From Bacteroidia bacterium (GTDB taxonomy: Bacteria; Bacteroidota; Bacteroidia; Bacteroidales; Azobacteroidaceae): 36,251 nt of DNA. Under the pieces are notes generated by a model, which was not told where the DNA came from, did no database searches, and was given only the letters and a program-made list of their open reading frames with translations. The stretch lies in NCBI GenBank assembly GCA_025996865.1, contig BNTV01000045.1:1-36251 (forward strand), given 5' to 3'. Numbering within the stretch: the first letter of the stretch is position 1; each line of letters begins with the position of its first letter. Below are positions 1 to 8,181 of the stretch, in pieces. A program made the translations under genes and the position numbers.

Positions 1-413
1 ATGCAGAAGGCTTTGCGAATAATATGCGTAAGATGCTTGCCGACGTTCCCTACACTTTAAAAGCATCCAAGTCGAGAAACAAAGCCAGGGCGGAAGCGGA
101 AAATATAGAAAATGAAGCCCGTTATCATATCCTGTTTCAGGCATGGATGACCATGCTGGGTTTCAATATTCAAAGCGAAAAGCCGACCAACCGGGGGCGT
201 ATAGATGCGGTGTTGCAGCAACCCGGATTAGCGGTAGTGGCAGAGTTGAAATACCACGCTACTACAAAAATTGATACCCTACTCGACCAGGCTATCGCAC
301 AAATCCGCGAGAAACAGTATTATGAGCCGTTTCTTGACCGGAAAGTCATTCTGCTGGGCATCGCATTCAGTGGAAAAGAGGTTGGTTGCAGGATAGAACA
401 ATTGACAATTTAA
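1..413 (+). CDS. PD-(D/E)XK nuclease domain protein, C-terminal part (5' cut by window edge)
   Basis: The reading frame is open to the left edge (frame starts at base 3), so the ATG at 24 is internal and only the C-terminus is present. The sequence resembles the C-terminal PD-(D/E)XK nuclease domain (DUF1703 type) that usually follows an AAA-ATPase-like domain in Bacteroidota proteins. Visible core: an Asp in GRIDAVL, then Glu-x-Lys in AELKYH, followed by a helix rich in Gln and Ala (DQAIAQI), as in this nuclease fold. These proteins are abundant, often multicopy and of unclear role. The missing N-terminal ATPase-like half is inferred from family architecture, not seen. It is separated from the next gene by 83 bases with no clear promoter. 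Confidence 0.75.
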   Translation, partial: AEGFANNMRKMLADVPYTLKASKSRNKARAEAENIENEARYHILFQAWMTMLGFNIQSEKPTNRGRIDAVLQQPGLAVVAELKYHATTKIDTLLDQAIAQIREKQYYEPFLDRKVILLGIAFSGKEVGCRIEQLTI

Positions 414-496
414 GCATGGAAATACACAACAAAATAAGATTATATGGATAAGAAAAAGTATAAAACAGTAATCATTATATAATAACACGATAAGAG

Positions 497-2983
497 ATGA
501 AAGTTAAATTATTATTCGTGCTGTTGCTGGGCGCTTCCTTAGTTGGGACGGCTCAAACGAGGACGGAAGTCCTGCTGGAAAAGAATTGGAAATTTTCGCG
601 TACCGACGCGGTTGAGGCTGTCCGGCCGGAGTTTGACGACAGCAAGTGGCAAACCGTAAACGTGCCTCACGACTGGGCTATTTATGGCCCTTTCGACGGG
701 AATGCCGATGTGCAGAATGTGGCCATCGTACAAGACGGTGAAACGAAAGCAAGCCTGAAAGCCGGACGTACCGGCGGACTGCCTTTTATTGGCGTGGGAT
801 GGTACCGCGTTAAATTTCAGGCCCCCGGTTTTGGCAGCGGAAAGAAAGCCTCCATTCTCTTCGACGGAGCCATGAGTAACGCTCGCGTATATCTCAACGG
901 ACAGGAAGTGGGCTACTGGCCTTATGGCTACAACAGTTTCCATTTCGACATTTCCCCTTATCTGAAAGAAAAAGACAATGTACTGGCCGTGCGTTTGGAA
1001 AATTTCGAATCATCCTCGCGCTGGTATCCGGGGGCGGGCATTTACCGGAATGTACATCTCGTCATCACGGAAGACGTACATATTCCCGTGTGGGGTACGC
1101 AATTGACCACTCCGGTGGTGGAACGTGATTTTGCCAAAGTGAAACTGAAAACAAAGGTGGAATATCCGGGTGCTTTACCGGCCAAACTTTCGTTGGTAAC
1201 AGAAATAAAAGACGGGCAACAAAAGATGGTAAGCCGCGGCGAAACCGTATTGACCAAGTACGACAACCGTACATTTGAACAGGATTTAGTGGTAGAAACG
1301 CCCCGTTTATGGTCGCCCGCCACGCCTGATTTATATATTGCCGAATCGAAACTGTATGCCGACGGCAAACTGAAAGATACCTACACCACCCGTTTCGGTA
1401 TCCGCAAACTTGAAATCATTCCTGACAAGGGGATGTTTCTCAATGGCGAAGTTATCAAATTTCGCGGCGTATGCAACCACCACGATTTAGGACCTTTGGG
1501 CGCAGCCATCAACGTAAGCGCCTTGCGGCGACAATTAATGATTCTTAAAGATATGGGATGCAACGCCATCCGTACCTCGCACAATATGCCGGCGCCCGAA
1601 CTGGTAGCGCTCTGTGATGAAATGGGTTTCATGATGATGATAGAACCTTTTGACGAATGGGATCGGGCTAAATGCAGAAACGGATACAACCTGTATTTCA
1701 AGGACTGGGCGGAAAAAGACATGGTAAACATGCTGCACAACTACCGCAACAATGCTTCCGTAGTGATGTGGAGCCTCGGCAATGAGATACCGGGACAGGG
1801 CACGCCCGCAGGCGCAAGAACGGCGCGTTTCCTACAGGATATTTGCCACCGCGAAGACCCTGCGCGACCCTGTACGATGGGTATTGACAATGTGGAAGGG
1901 GCTATAAAAAGCCATTTGGCATCCACTTTAGACGTGGCAGGTTTCACCTATCGTCTGCAATTCTATCAAAAGGCTTACGAAGAACTGCCGCAACGGATTG
2001 TTTTGGGCAGCGAAACAGCCTCAACAATCAGTTCACGCGGCGTTTACCATTTTCCCGCTGCAAGGACTACAGGCCAAAAATACGACGACGGCCAGTGTTC
2101 GAGTTATGATTTAGGGGATCCGGGCTGGTCGAACTTGCCGGACGACGATTTTGTACAGCACGATGATTATCCATGGTGCATCGGTGAATTTGTATGGACA
2201 GGCTTCGACTATCTGGGCGAACCGACACCCTATTACAACAATTGGCCCAACCATAGTTCCATGTTTGGAATTATTGATTTGGCAGGGATACCCAAAGACC
2301 GGTATTACCTCTACCGCAGTCACTGGAACCCAACGGAAGAAACTTTGCATATCCTCCCGCACTGGACATGGCCGGGACGGGAAGGCGAGACTACGCCGGT
2401 ATTCGTTTATACCAATTATCCTTCAGCTGAATTGTTTGTGAACGGAAAAAGTCAGGGACGGGTAACGAAAGACGAAAGCATGACCGAGGCTAAAACCAAC
2501 AGCGACGAAGCCCGTCAACAACTCTTGCGCCAACGCCGTTACCGCCTGATGTGGCCGGACGTGAAATACGAACCGGGAACCCTGAAAGTGGTTGCCTACG
2601 ATGCCAACGGCAAATCCGTAGCCGAAACCGAACTGCATACGGCAGGCAAACCGCATCATCTGGAACTGACCGCCGACCGGACCATCCTTGATGCCAACGG
2701 GAAAGATTTATCGTTCATCACGGTCAAGGTAGTTGACAGGGACGGTAATCTGTGCCCCGATGCCGCCAATTCCATCCGTTTCAAGATTACCGGAGCCGGG
2801 AACTACCGCGCTGCTGCCAATGGCGATGCCACCAATATTGAGCAGTTCCACCTTCCAACGATGAGCGTATTCAAAGGCATGCTGGTAGCCATCGTGCAAT
2901 CGGCGGAACAACCCGGAAAAATTCAATTCGAGGCAGAAGGCAAAGGTTTGAAAAAGGCTGCTCTGATATTACAAAGCAATTAA
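497..2983 (+). CDS. Secreted glycoside hydrolase family 2 enzyme, beta-galactosidase type
   Basis: An 828-residue GH2 enzyme, expected to release beta-linked galactose (or a related sugar) in the periplasm or at the surface. Order: signal peptide (residues 1 to about 19, ending GTAQ), jelly-roll sugar-binding domain (about 25-190, with the PHDWAIYGPF motif), Ig-like domain (about 200-300), TIM barrel (about 310-600), DUF4982-like domain (about 635-700) and a C-terminal Ig-like domain (about 715-825). The acid/base is Glu430 in WSLGNE and the likely nucleophile is Glu506 in GSETAS, followed by the conserved GEFVWTGFDY segment. Length and architecture are normal for DUF4982-type GH2 proteins. 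No susC/susD pair lies next to it and the mannan locus is 15 kb away, so it looks like an isolated gene. Exact sugar specificity within GH2 cannot be read from sequence alone. Confidence 0.9.
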   Translation: MKVKLLFVLLLGASLVGTAQTRTEVLLEKNWKFSRTDAVEAVRPEFDDSKWQTVNVPHDWAIYGPFDGNADVQNVAIVQDGETKASLKAGRTGGLPFIGVGWYRVKFQAPGFGSGKKASILFDGAMSNARVYLNGQEVGYWPYGYNSFHFDISPYLKEKDNVLAVRLENFESSSRWYPGAGIYRNVHLVITEDVHIPVWGTQLTTPVVERDFAKVKLKTKVEYPGALPAKLSLVTEIKDGQQKMVSRGETVLTKYDNRTFEQDLVVETPRLWSPATPDLYIAESKLYADGKLKDTYTTRFGIRKLEIIPDKGMFLNGEVIKFRGVCNHHDLGPLGAAINVSALRRQLMILKDMGCNAIRTSHNMPAPELVALCDEMGFMMMIEPFDEWDRAKCRNGYNLYFKDWAEKDMVNMLHNYRNNASVVMWSLGNEIPGQGTPAGARTARFLQDICHREDPARPCTMGIDNVEGAIKSHLASTLDVAGFTYRLQFYQKAYEELPQRIVLGSETASTISSRGVYHFPAARTTGQKYDDGQCSSYDLGDPGWSNLPDDDFVQHDDYPWCIGEFVWTGFDYLGEPTPYYNNWPNHSSMFGIIDLAGIPKDRYYLYRSHWNPTEETLHILPHWTWPGREGETTPVFVYTNYPSAELFVNGKSQGRVTKDESMTEAKTNSDEARQQLLRQRRYRLMWPDVKYEPGTLKVVAYDANGKSVAETELHTAGKPHHLELTADRTILDANGKDLSFITVKVVDRDGNLCPDAANSIRFKITGAGNYRAAANGDATNIEQFHLPTMSVFKGMLVAIVQSAEQPGKIQFEAEGKGLKKAALILQSN

Positions 2984-3170
2984 TTCTGAAAGCGACAAAA
3001 TTGCCGGTTTTTATATTTTCACACCAGAGTTTACTGCATGATGATGATGGTATTCCCATTCGCCGTGCCAACCGTGGAAGATATTACTTCGGAAAGCGTT
3101 GGTTTCGGTCGTCAACAATCTGCCTGTATCTCAAATCATGTGATCAATGCAGAGAAAAACTGTTGGAGCT
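2984..3170. other. Intergenic stretch with no recognisable gene
   Basis: Between the GH2 stop and the decayed lipoprotein gene I see no convincing coding sequence on either strand. A 74-codon plus-strand ORF (3001-3225) exists but has no family resemblance and overlaps the remnant on the other strand. Confidence 0.5.
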
Positions 3171-3673
3171 TTATTGCATGTTAAACTCTGTGTTTAAATA
3201 CTCTGTTCCAAGTTCTGAAACATAAAATCGTTTAATAATTTTATATTTTCCCGGCTTAAAATCATGAAGTTCAGGGTTGAGAAAAATATTCATCTCCTTT
3301 TCTGTATTTGCATTTAGGGAGAAATAAATATCTTCAAAATTAATTTTTAACGTTAATGGTTCCCATTGTCTTGTCAAAATAAGCCAAAGTAAAGTCAGAG
3401 CCAAACTCAATATAAGATAAATTGTTTTTTATTGTTAATTTTGCTGGTAGTGCTCATCATTATAGCCGTTGAAAAAAGAATATTCTTTTCCTTCGATAGA
3501 GGCAGTAAACATGACGTCAGTTCCATCAAGCGGAACCCGACTTCTACCGCTTTGAATTTTATTAAAGGTCTCTAAATCACACAATTTTACCAATGTATTC
3601 CATCATCATTGTCGCAGGAAACCAAAGCACCCATTACCAATGCAAGAACTAAAGCAATTTTTGTTTTCATCAT
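3171..3673 (-). pseudogene. Decayed small lipoprotein gene with possible Ig-like C-terminus
   Basis: Reading minus strand from the tandem ATG codons at 3673 and 3670 gives a clean lipoprotein signal (MKTKIALVL...ALVSC, lipobox Cys followed by DNDD), then a stop after about nine more codons. Shifting frame near 3600 recovers sequence with protein character (CDLETFNKIQ, then FTASIEGKEYSFFNGY), which ends at 3435. A further shift gives IEFGSDFTLAYFDK, and another gives a segment ending at 3171 that contains FKPGKYKIIK. That last piece resembles the end of small Bacteroidota Ig-like domain proteins, where a PGKYR-type motif is common. At least two or three frame changes are needed, so the gene is dead, or two neighbouring small lipoprotein genes have decayed together. 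The signal peptide is directly visible; the Ig-like label is tentative. Confidence 0.5.
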
Positions 3674-3724
3674 ATTCCAAAATTAATGTTAGTATCTATT
3701 ATAAATGCTTTAAAAGTCTAAAAC

Positions 3725-3756
3725 GTTGCACAGATGCCGAAAATTTTTTACCTTTG
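3725..3756 (+). promoter_or_regulatory. Predicted promoter for gcvT
   Basis: A -7 element TACCTTTG (3749-3756) matches the Bacteroidota TAnnTTTG consensus, with GTTG (3725-3728) 20 bases upstream as a weaker -33 element. Transcription would begin near 3763. This lies downstream of the first in-frame ATG (3734) and supports the ATG at 3791 as the gcvT start. Confidence 0.6.
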
Positions 3757-3790
3757 TCCCCCAAAAATTATTTTACAAAAATACAGAATA

Positions 3791-4879
3791 ATGAAAAAAA
3801 CCCCTTTTACGGATTTGCACCACGGTCTCGGTGCAAAAATGCATGAATTTGCAGGTTATGACATGCCTATTGAATATTCGGGAATTATTGAAGAACACAA
3901 TGCCGTAGTCAATGCGGTTGGTGTTTTTGACGTGTCCCACATGGGCGAATTTTGGGTGAAAGGCCCGAATGCTAAGGCTCTGGTTCAACGACTTACATCC
4001 AATGATGTTTCTGCTTTATCGGTCGGAAAAGCGCAATATACTTGTTTCCCCAACGAAAACGGCGGAATTATCGACGATTTATTGGTGTATCACTATGAAC
4101 CGGAAAAATACATGTTGGTTGTCAATGCTTCAAACATCGAAAAGGATTGGAATTGGTGCGTAAAAAACAATACAGTGGGAGCGGAATTGGAAAATGCTTC
4201 CGACCACATCGCACAATTGGCGGTTCAAGGCCCTTTGGCATTGAAAACCTTGCAAAAACTAACGGATATTGATTTGACAAAAGTCCCTTATTATACTTTC
4301 GTTACCGGAAAAATCGCCGGTGTTGATAACGTAATTATTTCTAATACAGGATATACCGGTTGCGGCGGTTTTGAATTGTATTTTTATCTCGAATACGGTA
4401 TCAAGATTTGGGACGCTATTTTTGAAGCCGGCGCTGAATTTGGCATTAAACCTGTGGGCTTGGGCGCCCGCGATACTTTGCGCTTGGAAGCCGGATTTCC
4501 ATTGTATGGTAACGAGTTAAGCGATACGACTTCTCCTTTGCAAGCCGGTTTGGGCTGGATTACCAAGTTCACCGAAGGCAACGATTTCATTTCCCGTCCG
4601 ATACTGGAAGCTGAAAAAGCAAACGGTGTACCGTGCAAACTGATTGGTTTTGAGATGGTTGAAAAAGGCATTGCCCGTCACGGCTACGAAATCGTTAATG
4701 CGGCCGGAGAAATAATCGGAAATGTTACGTCGGGATCTATTTCTCCCGCCACCAAAAAAGCCATCGGAATGGGTTACGTCAAACCGGAATATGCGGCTTT
4801 ATCAACGAACATTTTCATTCGTATCCGTAATAAAGACATTGAAGCTGTCGTCGTAAAACCGCCTTTCCGGGGAAAATAA
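3791..4879 (+). CDS. gcvT: Glycine cleavage system T protein (aminomethyltransferase)
   Basis: A 362-residue GcvT. It transfers the methylene group from the aminomethyl-lipoyl H protein to tetrahydrofolate and releases ammonia, in the cytoplasm. Visible signatures: [10 protein letters not shown] near residue 45, GGIIDDL (Asp95-Asp96, containing the catalytic Asp of the family), the [11 protein letters not shown] motif, and [21 protein letters not shown] typical of the folate-binding fold. The C-terminal barrel ends with the KPPFRGK segment. Length matches typical GcvT (about 360). The start at 3791 is preferred over 3734 because it gives the usual N-terminus ([10 protein letters not shown]) and sits downstream of the predicted promoter. 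The gene stands alone: no gcvH or gcvP is nearby. It is convergent with the DUF4252 gene, whose stop lies one base away. Confidence 0.97.
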   Translation: MKKTPFTDLHHGLGAKMHEFAGYDMPIEYSGIIEEHNAVVNAVGVFDVSHMGEFWVKGPNAKALVQRLTSNDVSALSVGKAQYTCFPNENGGIIDDLLVYHYEPEKYMLVVNASNIEKDWNWCVKNNTVGAELENASDHIAQLAVQGPLALKTLQKLTDIDLTKVPYYTFVTGKIAGVDNVIISNTGYTGCGGFELYFYLEYGIKIWDAIFEAGAEFGIKPVGLGARDTLRLEAGFPLYGNELSDTTSPLQAGLGWITKFTEGNDFISRPILEAEKANGVPCKLIGFEMVEKGIARHGYEIVNAAGEIIGNVTSGSISPATKKAIGMGYVKPEYAALSTNIFIRIRNKDIEAVVVKPPFRGK

Positions 4880-4880
4880 A

Positions 4881-5372
4881 TTACTTTTCGGTTGCTTTTT
4901 TCGTTACGTCCTGAATGTCTTGAGGTGTAAATTTACCGAGCAAACGAATTAAAGTACAATCATTTTCGTTATTTACAAACATAACGAGTGAAGTGAAAAG
5001 ATTGTTGTCTTTTTTTCCGTAAAAGACGACTTTGTCTTTGTCGTCTTTTACTCGCATCAAGACTTCGTAGGCTTTATTGCCGGCAAAATATTCCGTTGCT
5101 TCTTTGACCATCAGTTTTTTCATGGCGGCATCGTTGGACGTGAAAATGTCAATTTGTTCCAATTTGGCAACAATTTTTTTGACATCTACGCCATTCATTT
5201 CTGCGGAAGAGCCCATGTCCGGCATCATATTCAGCATCGACTTCGTAATCGTTACTTGTGTAACATTTTCCTTACCGTCGAGTTTACTGAATAAATCGGA
5301 CAGTTTGTCTTGTGCAAAGCCTGTTTGCACCCATAATAAACCCAATACAATAATTAAATAGTTGCGTTTCAT
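4881..5372 (-). CDS. DUF4252 family secreted protein
   Basis: A 163-residue protein with a signal peptide (residues 1-20, ending TGFAQ) followed by the DUF4252 domain. It is recognisable from the repeated pattern of KVTQVTITKSMLNMMPD-like and IFTSNDAAMKKLMVKEA-like segments and the C-terminal LLGKFTPQDI. Function is unknown. Members of this family in Bacteroidota often lie downstream of an ECF sigma factor and a small membrane protein, as here. The start codon overlaps the end of the upstream gene by four bases (ATGA), indicating translational coupling. It may be a periplasmic sensor or effector of the sigma circuit, which is inference from position only. Confidence 0.85.
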   Translation of the reverse strand: MKRNYLIIVLGLLWVQTGFAQDKLSDLFSKLDGKENVTQVTITKSMLNMMPDMGSSAEMNGVDVKKIVAKLEQIDIFTSNDAAMKKLMVKEATEYFAGNKAYEVLMRVKDDKDKVVFYGKKDNNLFTSLVMFVNNENDCTLIRLLGKFTPQDIQDVTKKATEK

Positions 5373-5761
5373 CGTCTTAAAGTTTTAAATGTTTTATCTA
5401 AAGTTTTATTTGTTTTTTCCATTTCGTCGGAAACCAATGCCAGTTGGGACAAACCTTTGTTAAAATTCAGGGAAACAAGAACCAAGGCTTTTTCGGCTTC
5501 GCGGTAAGCTACCTCCTGATCATCTACAATTGCCGTTTGAGAAGCATCGGAAGTTTTCATTTTACCGGATGCATTGATGTACAATCCTATCGAAATTAAA
5601 ACAGCAATGCTTGCAGCGATACTTCCGGCCCACAAACGAATTTGTCTCGTTTTTTGCTTCGACTGCTTTTCCTCTTTATCCAACCGGTTGATCAAAGTTT
5701 CCAATTTGGATTCCAAGCCGGCGGGAATATTTATTTCATTCATAAAATCATCTGTTTGCAT
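5369..5761 (-). CDS. Small single-pass membrane protein, likely anti-sigma factor
   Basis: A 130-residue protein with an acidic and charged cytoplasmic N-terminus (residues 1-42), one transmembrane segment (about 43-63, rich in Ala, Ile, Ser) and a C-terminal extracytoplasmic helix-rich part (about 65-130). No enzyme motif is visible. It overlaps the sigma factor gene by 14 bases and the DUF4252 gene by four, so all three are one operon. The topology and position fit an anti-sigma factor that holds the sigma factor at the membrane. There is no recognisable zinc-binding anti-sigma motif and no FecR-type domain, so the role rests on context. Confidence 0.7.
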   Translation of the reverse strand: MQTDDFMNEINIPAGLESKLETLINRLDKEEKQSKQKTRQIRLWAGSIAASIAVLISIGLYINASGKMKTSDASQTAIVDDQEVAYREAEKALVLVSLNFNKGLSQLALVSDEMEKTNKTLDKTFKTLRR

Positions 5762-6254
5762 ATTTTTCCCAATTTTGGTAAAGTTCTTTAATCTTTTTTC
5801 TTGCCCTTGAAACGAGCACTTTGATATTTCCTTTTGTCAATCCTGTTATTTTTTCGATTTCTTTGTCCGAAAGATTATCCCATATTTTTAATCGAATCAC
5901 TTGTTGTTGCTGAATCGGCAATTGTTTCATAATGAATTGAATATGATTCAATTTATCTTTGTTGTCAATTTGAATGGACAGTGAATCAATCGCAGGTATA
6001 TGTATTTCGTCAATCGGATTTGTTTCCGGTTTTACTTTCTTGAGATAATCCAAACAATTGTTTTTCAGTAAAGTAACCGCGAAACTTTCCGGATTGATGA
6101 TGGATTCCCAGTCATCGCGTTTCTGCCAGAGTTTGATATAAGTTTCCTGTACAATATCTTCCGAATCCTGCTGATTTTCAAGGAATTTATAAGCTATCCG
6201 ATATAACTTTTTATGGTATGGAAGAAATATTTTCTTGAAAATTTCAGCGTTCAT
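5748..6254 (-). CDS. ECF-type RNA polymerase sigma factor
   Basis: A 168-residue extracytoplasmic-function sigma factor. The sigma-2 region spans about residues 10-75, with the characteristic DSEDIVQETYIKLWQ core that contacts the -10 element. The sigma-4 region spans about 108-160, with a helix-turn-helix around LSDKEIEKITGLTKGNIKVL that contacts the -35 element. Regions 1.1 and 3 are absent, as expected for the ECF class. It is the first gene of the operon with the putative anti-sigma and DUF4252 genes. A promoter-like pair with ECF character lies upstream (6284-6308), suggesting self-activation. The regulon cannot be read from the window. Confidence 0.93.
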   Translation of the reverse strand: MNAEIFKKIFLPYHKKLYRIAYKFLENQQDSEDIVQETYIKLWQKRDDWESIINPESFAVTLLKNNCLDYLKKVKPETNPIDEIHIPAIDSLSIQIDNKDKLNHIQFIMKQLPIQQQQVIRLKIWDNLSDKEIEKITGLTKGNIKVLVSRARKKIKELYQNWEKYANR

Positions 6255-6283
6255 TCGTATTAAAAATTAACTTTTATAATTAA

Positions 6284-6308
6284 GACGAATTATTTTCGGA
6301 AAGGTAAC
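6284..6308 (-). promoter_or_regulatory. Candidate ECF-type autoregulated promoter of the sigma operon
   Basis: On the minus strand, GTTACC (6308-6303) is followed after 15 bases by CGTC (6287-6284), then about 29 bases to the sigma start. A GTAAC/GTTAC-like -35 and a CGTC -10 are common in ECF-dependent promoters of other bacteria. No Bacteroidota housekeeping promoter (TAnnTTTG) is seen in this 68-base gap. Tentative. Confidence 0.4.
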
Positions 6309-6322
6309 AAAAATCTGATTTA

Positions 6323-8003
6323 TTATTTATTTACTGTCCGATATGCTTGTTTGGGATGGTTTGGCATTTCAGGGATGGTGTATTCCAATTTGCCCTGTTT
6401 GCGTAGTGGCGTAATATAATTATATAACAAGTGCTTTTCGCCGGTTCTATTCATTATTCCAGCTATTTGACTTAATGTGAGTGGATTCCATTCGCATAAA
6501 GCTAATATCACATTATTTGTGTCTTCTTTTTTGTTCCTGTATTTCAATTGGGTTAGTTTTTCTTTTAATTCATCAGGTAACTGGTTCGTTTCATCAGGTA
6601 ACTGGTTCGTTTCATCAGGCAACTGGTTCGTTTCATCAGGCAACTGGTTCGTTAAGCTGTTATCTTCTTCTTGAACAGGTAGCAATTTTATCAATTCTTC
6701 GCCGGGAACATAGTATATTGCCTTGCTTTTGCCCTTTTGTGTTATGATTTTCTTCTCTTTCATATCGTGCAAATCTGTCCTGACTTTAATCATTTCAACA
6801 CCATTCAGTTGTCGATAAGTAGGATTATCTATGGCACCGACTTCCCTAATGAAAAAAAGTGCACATTTTTGCTGTTCATTCAGATTGAACGTATTAAACT
6901 GGCCAAGCCATTTTATATCTTCTTCTCTCAAGAAATGATGTAATAGGAGGCGAATAGTAAATTGATTCAGCTCATGACTGCTCTCAAAAGTCGGGGGCAA
7001 CATTTGTGCCTTCTCCATCAGCGTACGCATGGTACGAATACCTGAACCTTTGGTTTCTGCCAAATTGGTTTCATGAAATATTGTTGCGATAATCGGATTT
7101 CTGGCGACTGAACCGGGAATACCCAGATGCTCTTCCGGTTTCAATGAAAAGCCCGGATTGCTTATCTCAATACGATTGCCGTAACGAATGATTTGTATCG
7201 GCTGATTGACACGAAAAGTTCTGTGAATCATCGAATTAACCAAAGCTTCGCGCAAAACGCGATCCGGAAGACCGTTACTACCCGCTTGTAATTCGCCTTC
7301 AGGCAATACAAAGCCTTTGGGCAAATCGTCCGAAACAAGACTAAAAGCCCTTTGTACCATTTCGAGCAGCGAACCACGCATATCTACTGTAGTAAGACTG
7401 TAATAATTCAATGTCATCATATTGTAATTCCTCAGCATAAGGATTTACTTTTGCCCGCAGGTTGCGATACAAAGCAATGGCATCTTCACTGATGTCGTCC
7501 AATCCCGAATCTTTAATAATACTGCTATCTAATTCTTCTTCCTGATGGTAAAAGATAAATAAATCATCATCGGTACAACGTTGGTCGCTGGAACCGATTC
7601 GTCTGTATGCGCCTCGTGGCAAACCTTGGTTTTTGAAATAGACAGGTTTCTGTGAAACAGGAAGTTCCGGAACGAATACAAGCAATACATTTTTCCCGTC
7701 TATTGTTTCCACTTTGATGTCAGGCCGGATGGTTAGATTGAAAGAATCGGCACATTGCGAACTCAAATCCAATTGCAATTTGTCGGGGTCGCTTATTCCG
7801 GTAACGATGTATTGCCACGTTTCACCATTTTCTACTCGTTCCACGCCCAGCAGCAAATAACCTCCGCCCAAGTTGGGTTCATTAGAAAAAGAATTTACCG
7901 TTTCCATGACAGACTTGTCGATTTCGCCTGCTCGTTTTGCCTCAAGGCTCACAGATTCGTCTGTGAGATTGAGTTGTTCTAATAATTCGTTGATGTCTGT
8001 CAT
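6323..8003 (-). pseudogene. AlbA_2 domain / RecG-like ATP-binding protein, broken by internal deletion and frameshift
   Basis: Two overlapping frames make one broken gene. The 8003-7341 frame carries the N-terminal AlbA_2 (formerly AAA_4) domain: SLEAKRAGEI, then GGGYLLLGVE and LPRGAYRRIGSSD. The 7438-6323 frame carries the following half, which starts abruptly at TTVDMRGSLLEM and continues through LREALVNSMIHRTF, the GSGIRTMR signature and a C-terminal winged-helix-like part. Intact relatives have further sequence between the ELQYDDIELL and TTVDMRG motifs; here the two are fused around 7395-7405. I infer a deletion of roughly 60 codons that also shifts the frame. These proteins are often called transcriptional regulators or RecG-like helicases but act mostly as accessory or defence-linked proteins. 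The C-terminal half contains a 7-residue tandem repeat. Confidence 0.8.
6570..6653 (-). repeat. 21-base tandem repeat, four copies, coding (NQLPDET)n
   Basis: Four back-to-back 21-base units, differing at one position (pairs differ by T/C), encode four copies of a Thr-Asn-Gln-Leu-Pro-Asp-Glu heptad inside the broken AlbA_2 gene. The unit is a multiple of three, so copy-number change keeps the frame. It lies in a linker between the winged-helix-like parts. Confidence 0.95.
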
Positions 8004-8063
8004 ATTTACTATAAACTTAAATTTTACTCTTTTATTATCATTTGATTTCAGGCAATGAAATAC

Positions 8064-8171
8064 CTATTTTATAAAAGTTTCATTGAAACGAACATTGACG
8101 TTGGTTACTCCATTATCGTCTTGATATAGGATGAAACTGCTGTCTGTTGGTTGTAATTTATCGTTGTTCAT
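8064..8171 (-). pseudogene. RhuM-like N-terminal stub
   Basis: A 35-codon ORF begins 10 bases after the qatD stop. Its sequence (SSFILYQDDNGVTNVNVRF) resembles the N-terminus of RhuM family proteins, which typically open with an IILYQTEDG-VEVR-like stretch. It then stops (8066-8064) where the family continues with a WLTQ-type motif. The remaining family domain is not found downstream, so I read it as a truncated remnant. The match is short, so the label is tentative. Confidence 0.4.
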
Positions 8172-8181
8172 TGTGTCATTA

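Noticed and set aside
3001..3225. 74-codon plus-strand ORF after the GH2 gene
   Set aside because: No family resemblance, no promoter, and it overlaps the protein-like minus-strand remnant.
3734..3790. Upstream start for gcvT at 3734
   Set aside because: Adds a 19-residue tail not seen in GcvT proteins and lies at the predicted promoter itself.
4865..4900. Terminator between gcvT and the DUF4252 gene
   Set aside because: No clear GC stem followed by a T-run; the convergent stops are one base apart.
6570..6653. Possible CRISPR array
   Set aside because: Units are contiguous with no spacers and are only 21 bases; this is a coding tandem repeat.
6477..6747. Plus-strand ORFs with repeated GNWFVSS or VTGSFHQ units
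   Set aside because: They are antisense readings of the 21-base tandem repeat; the minus frame has the family motifs.
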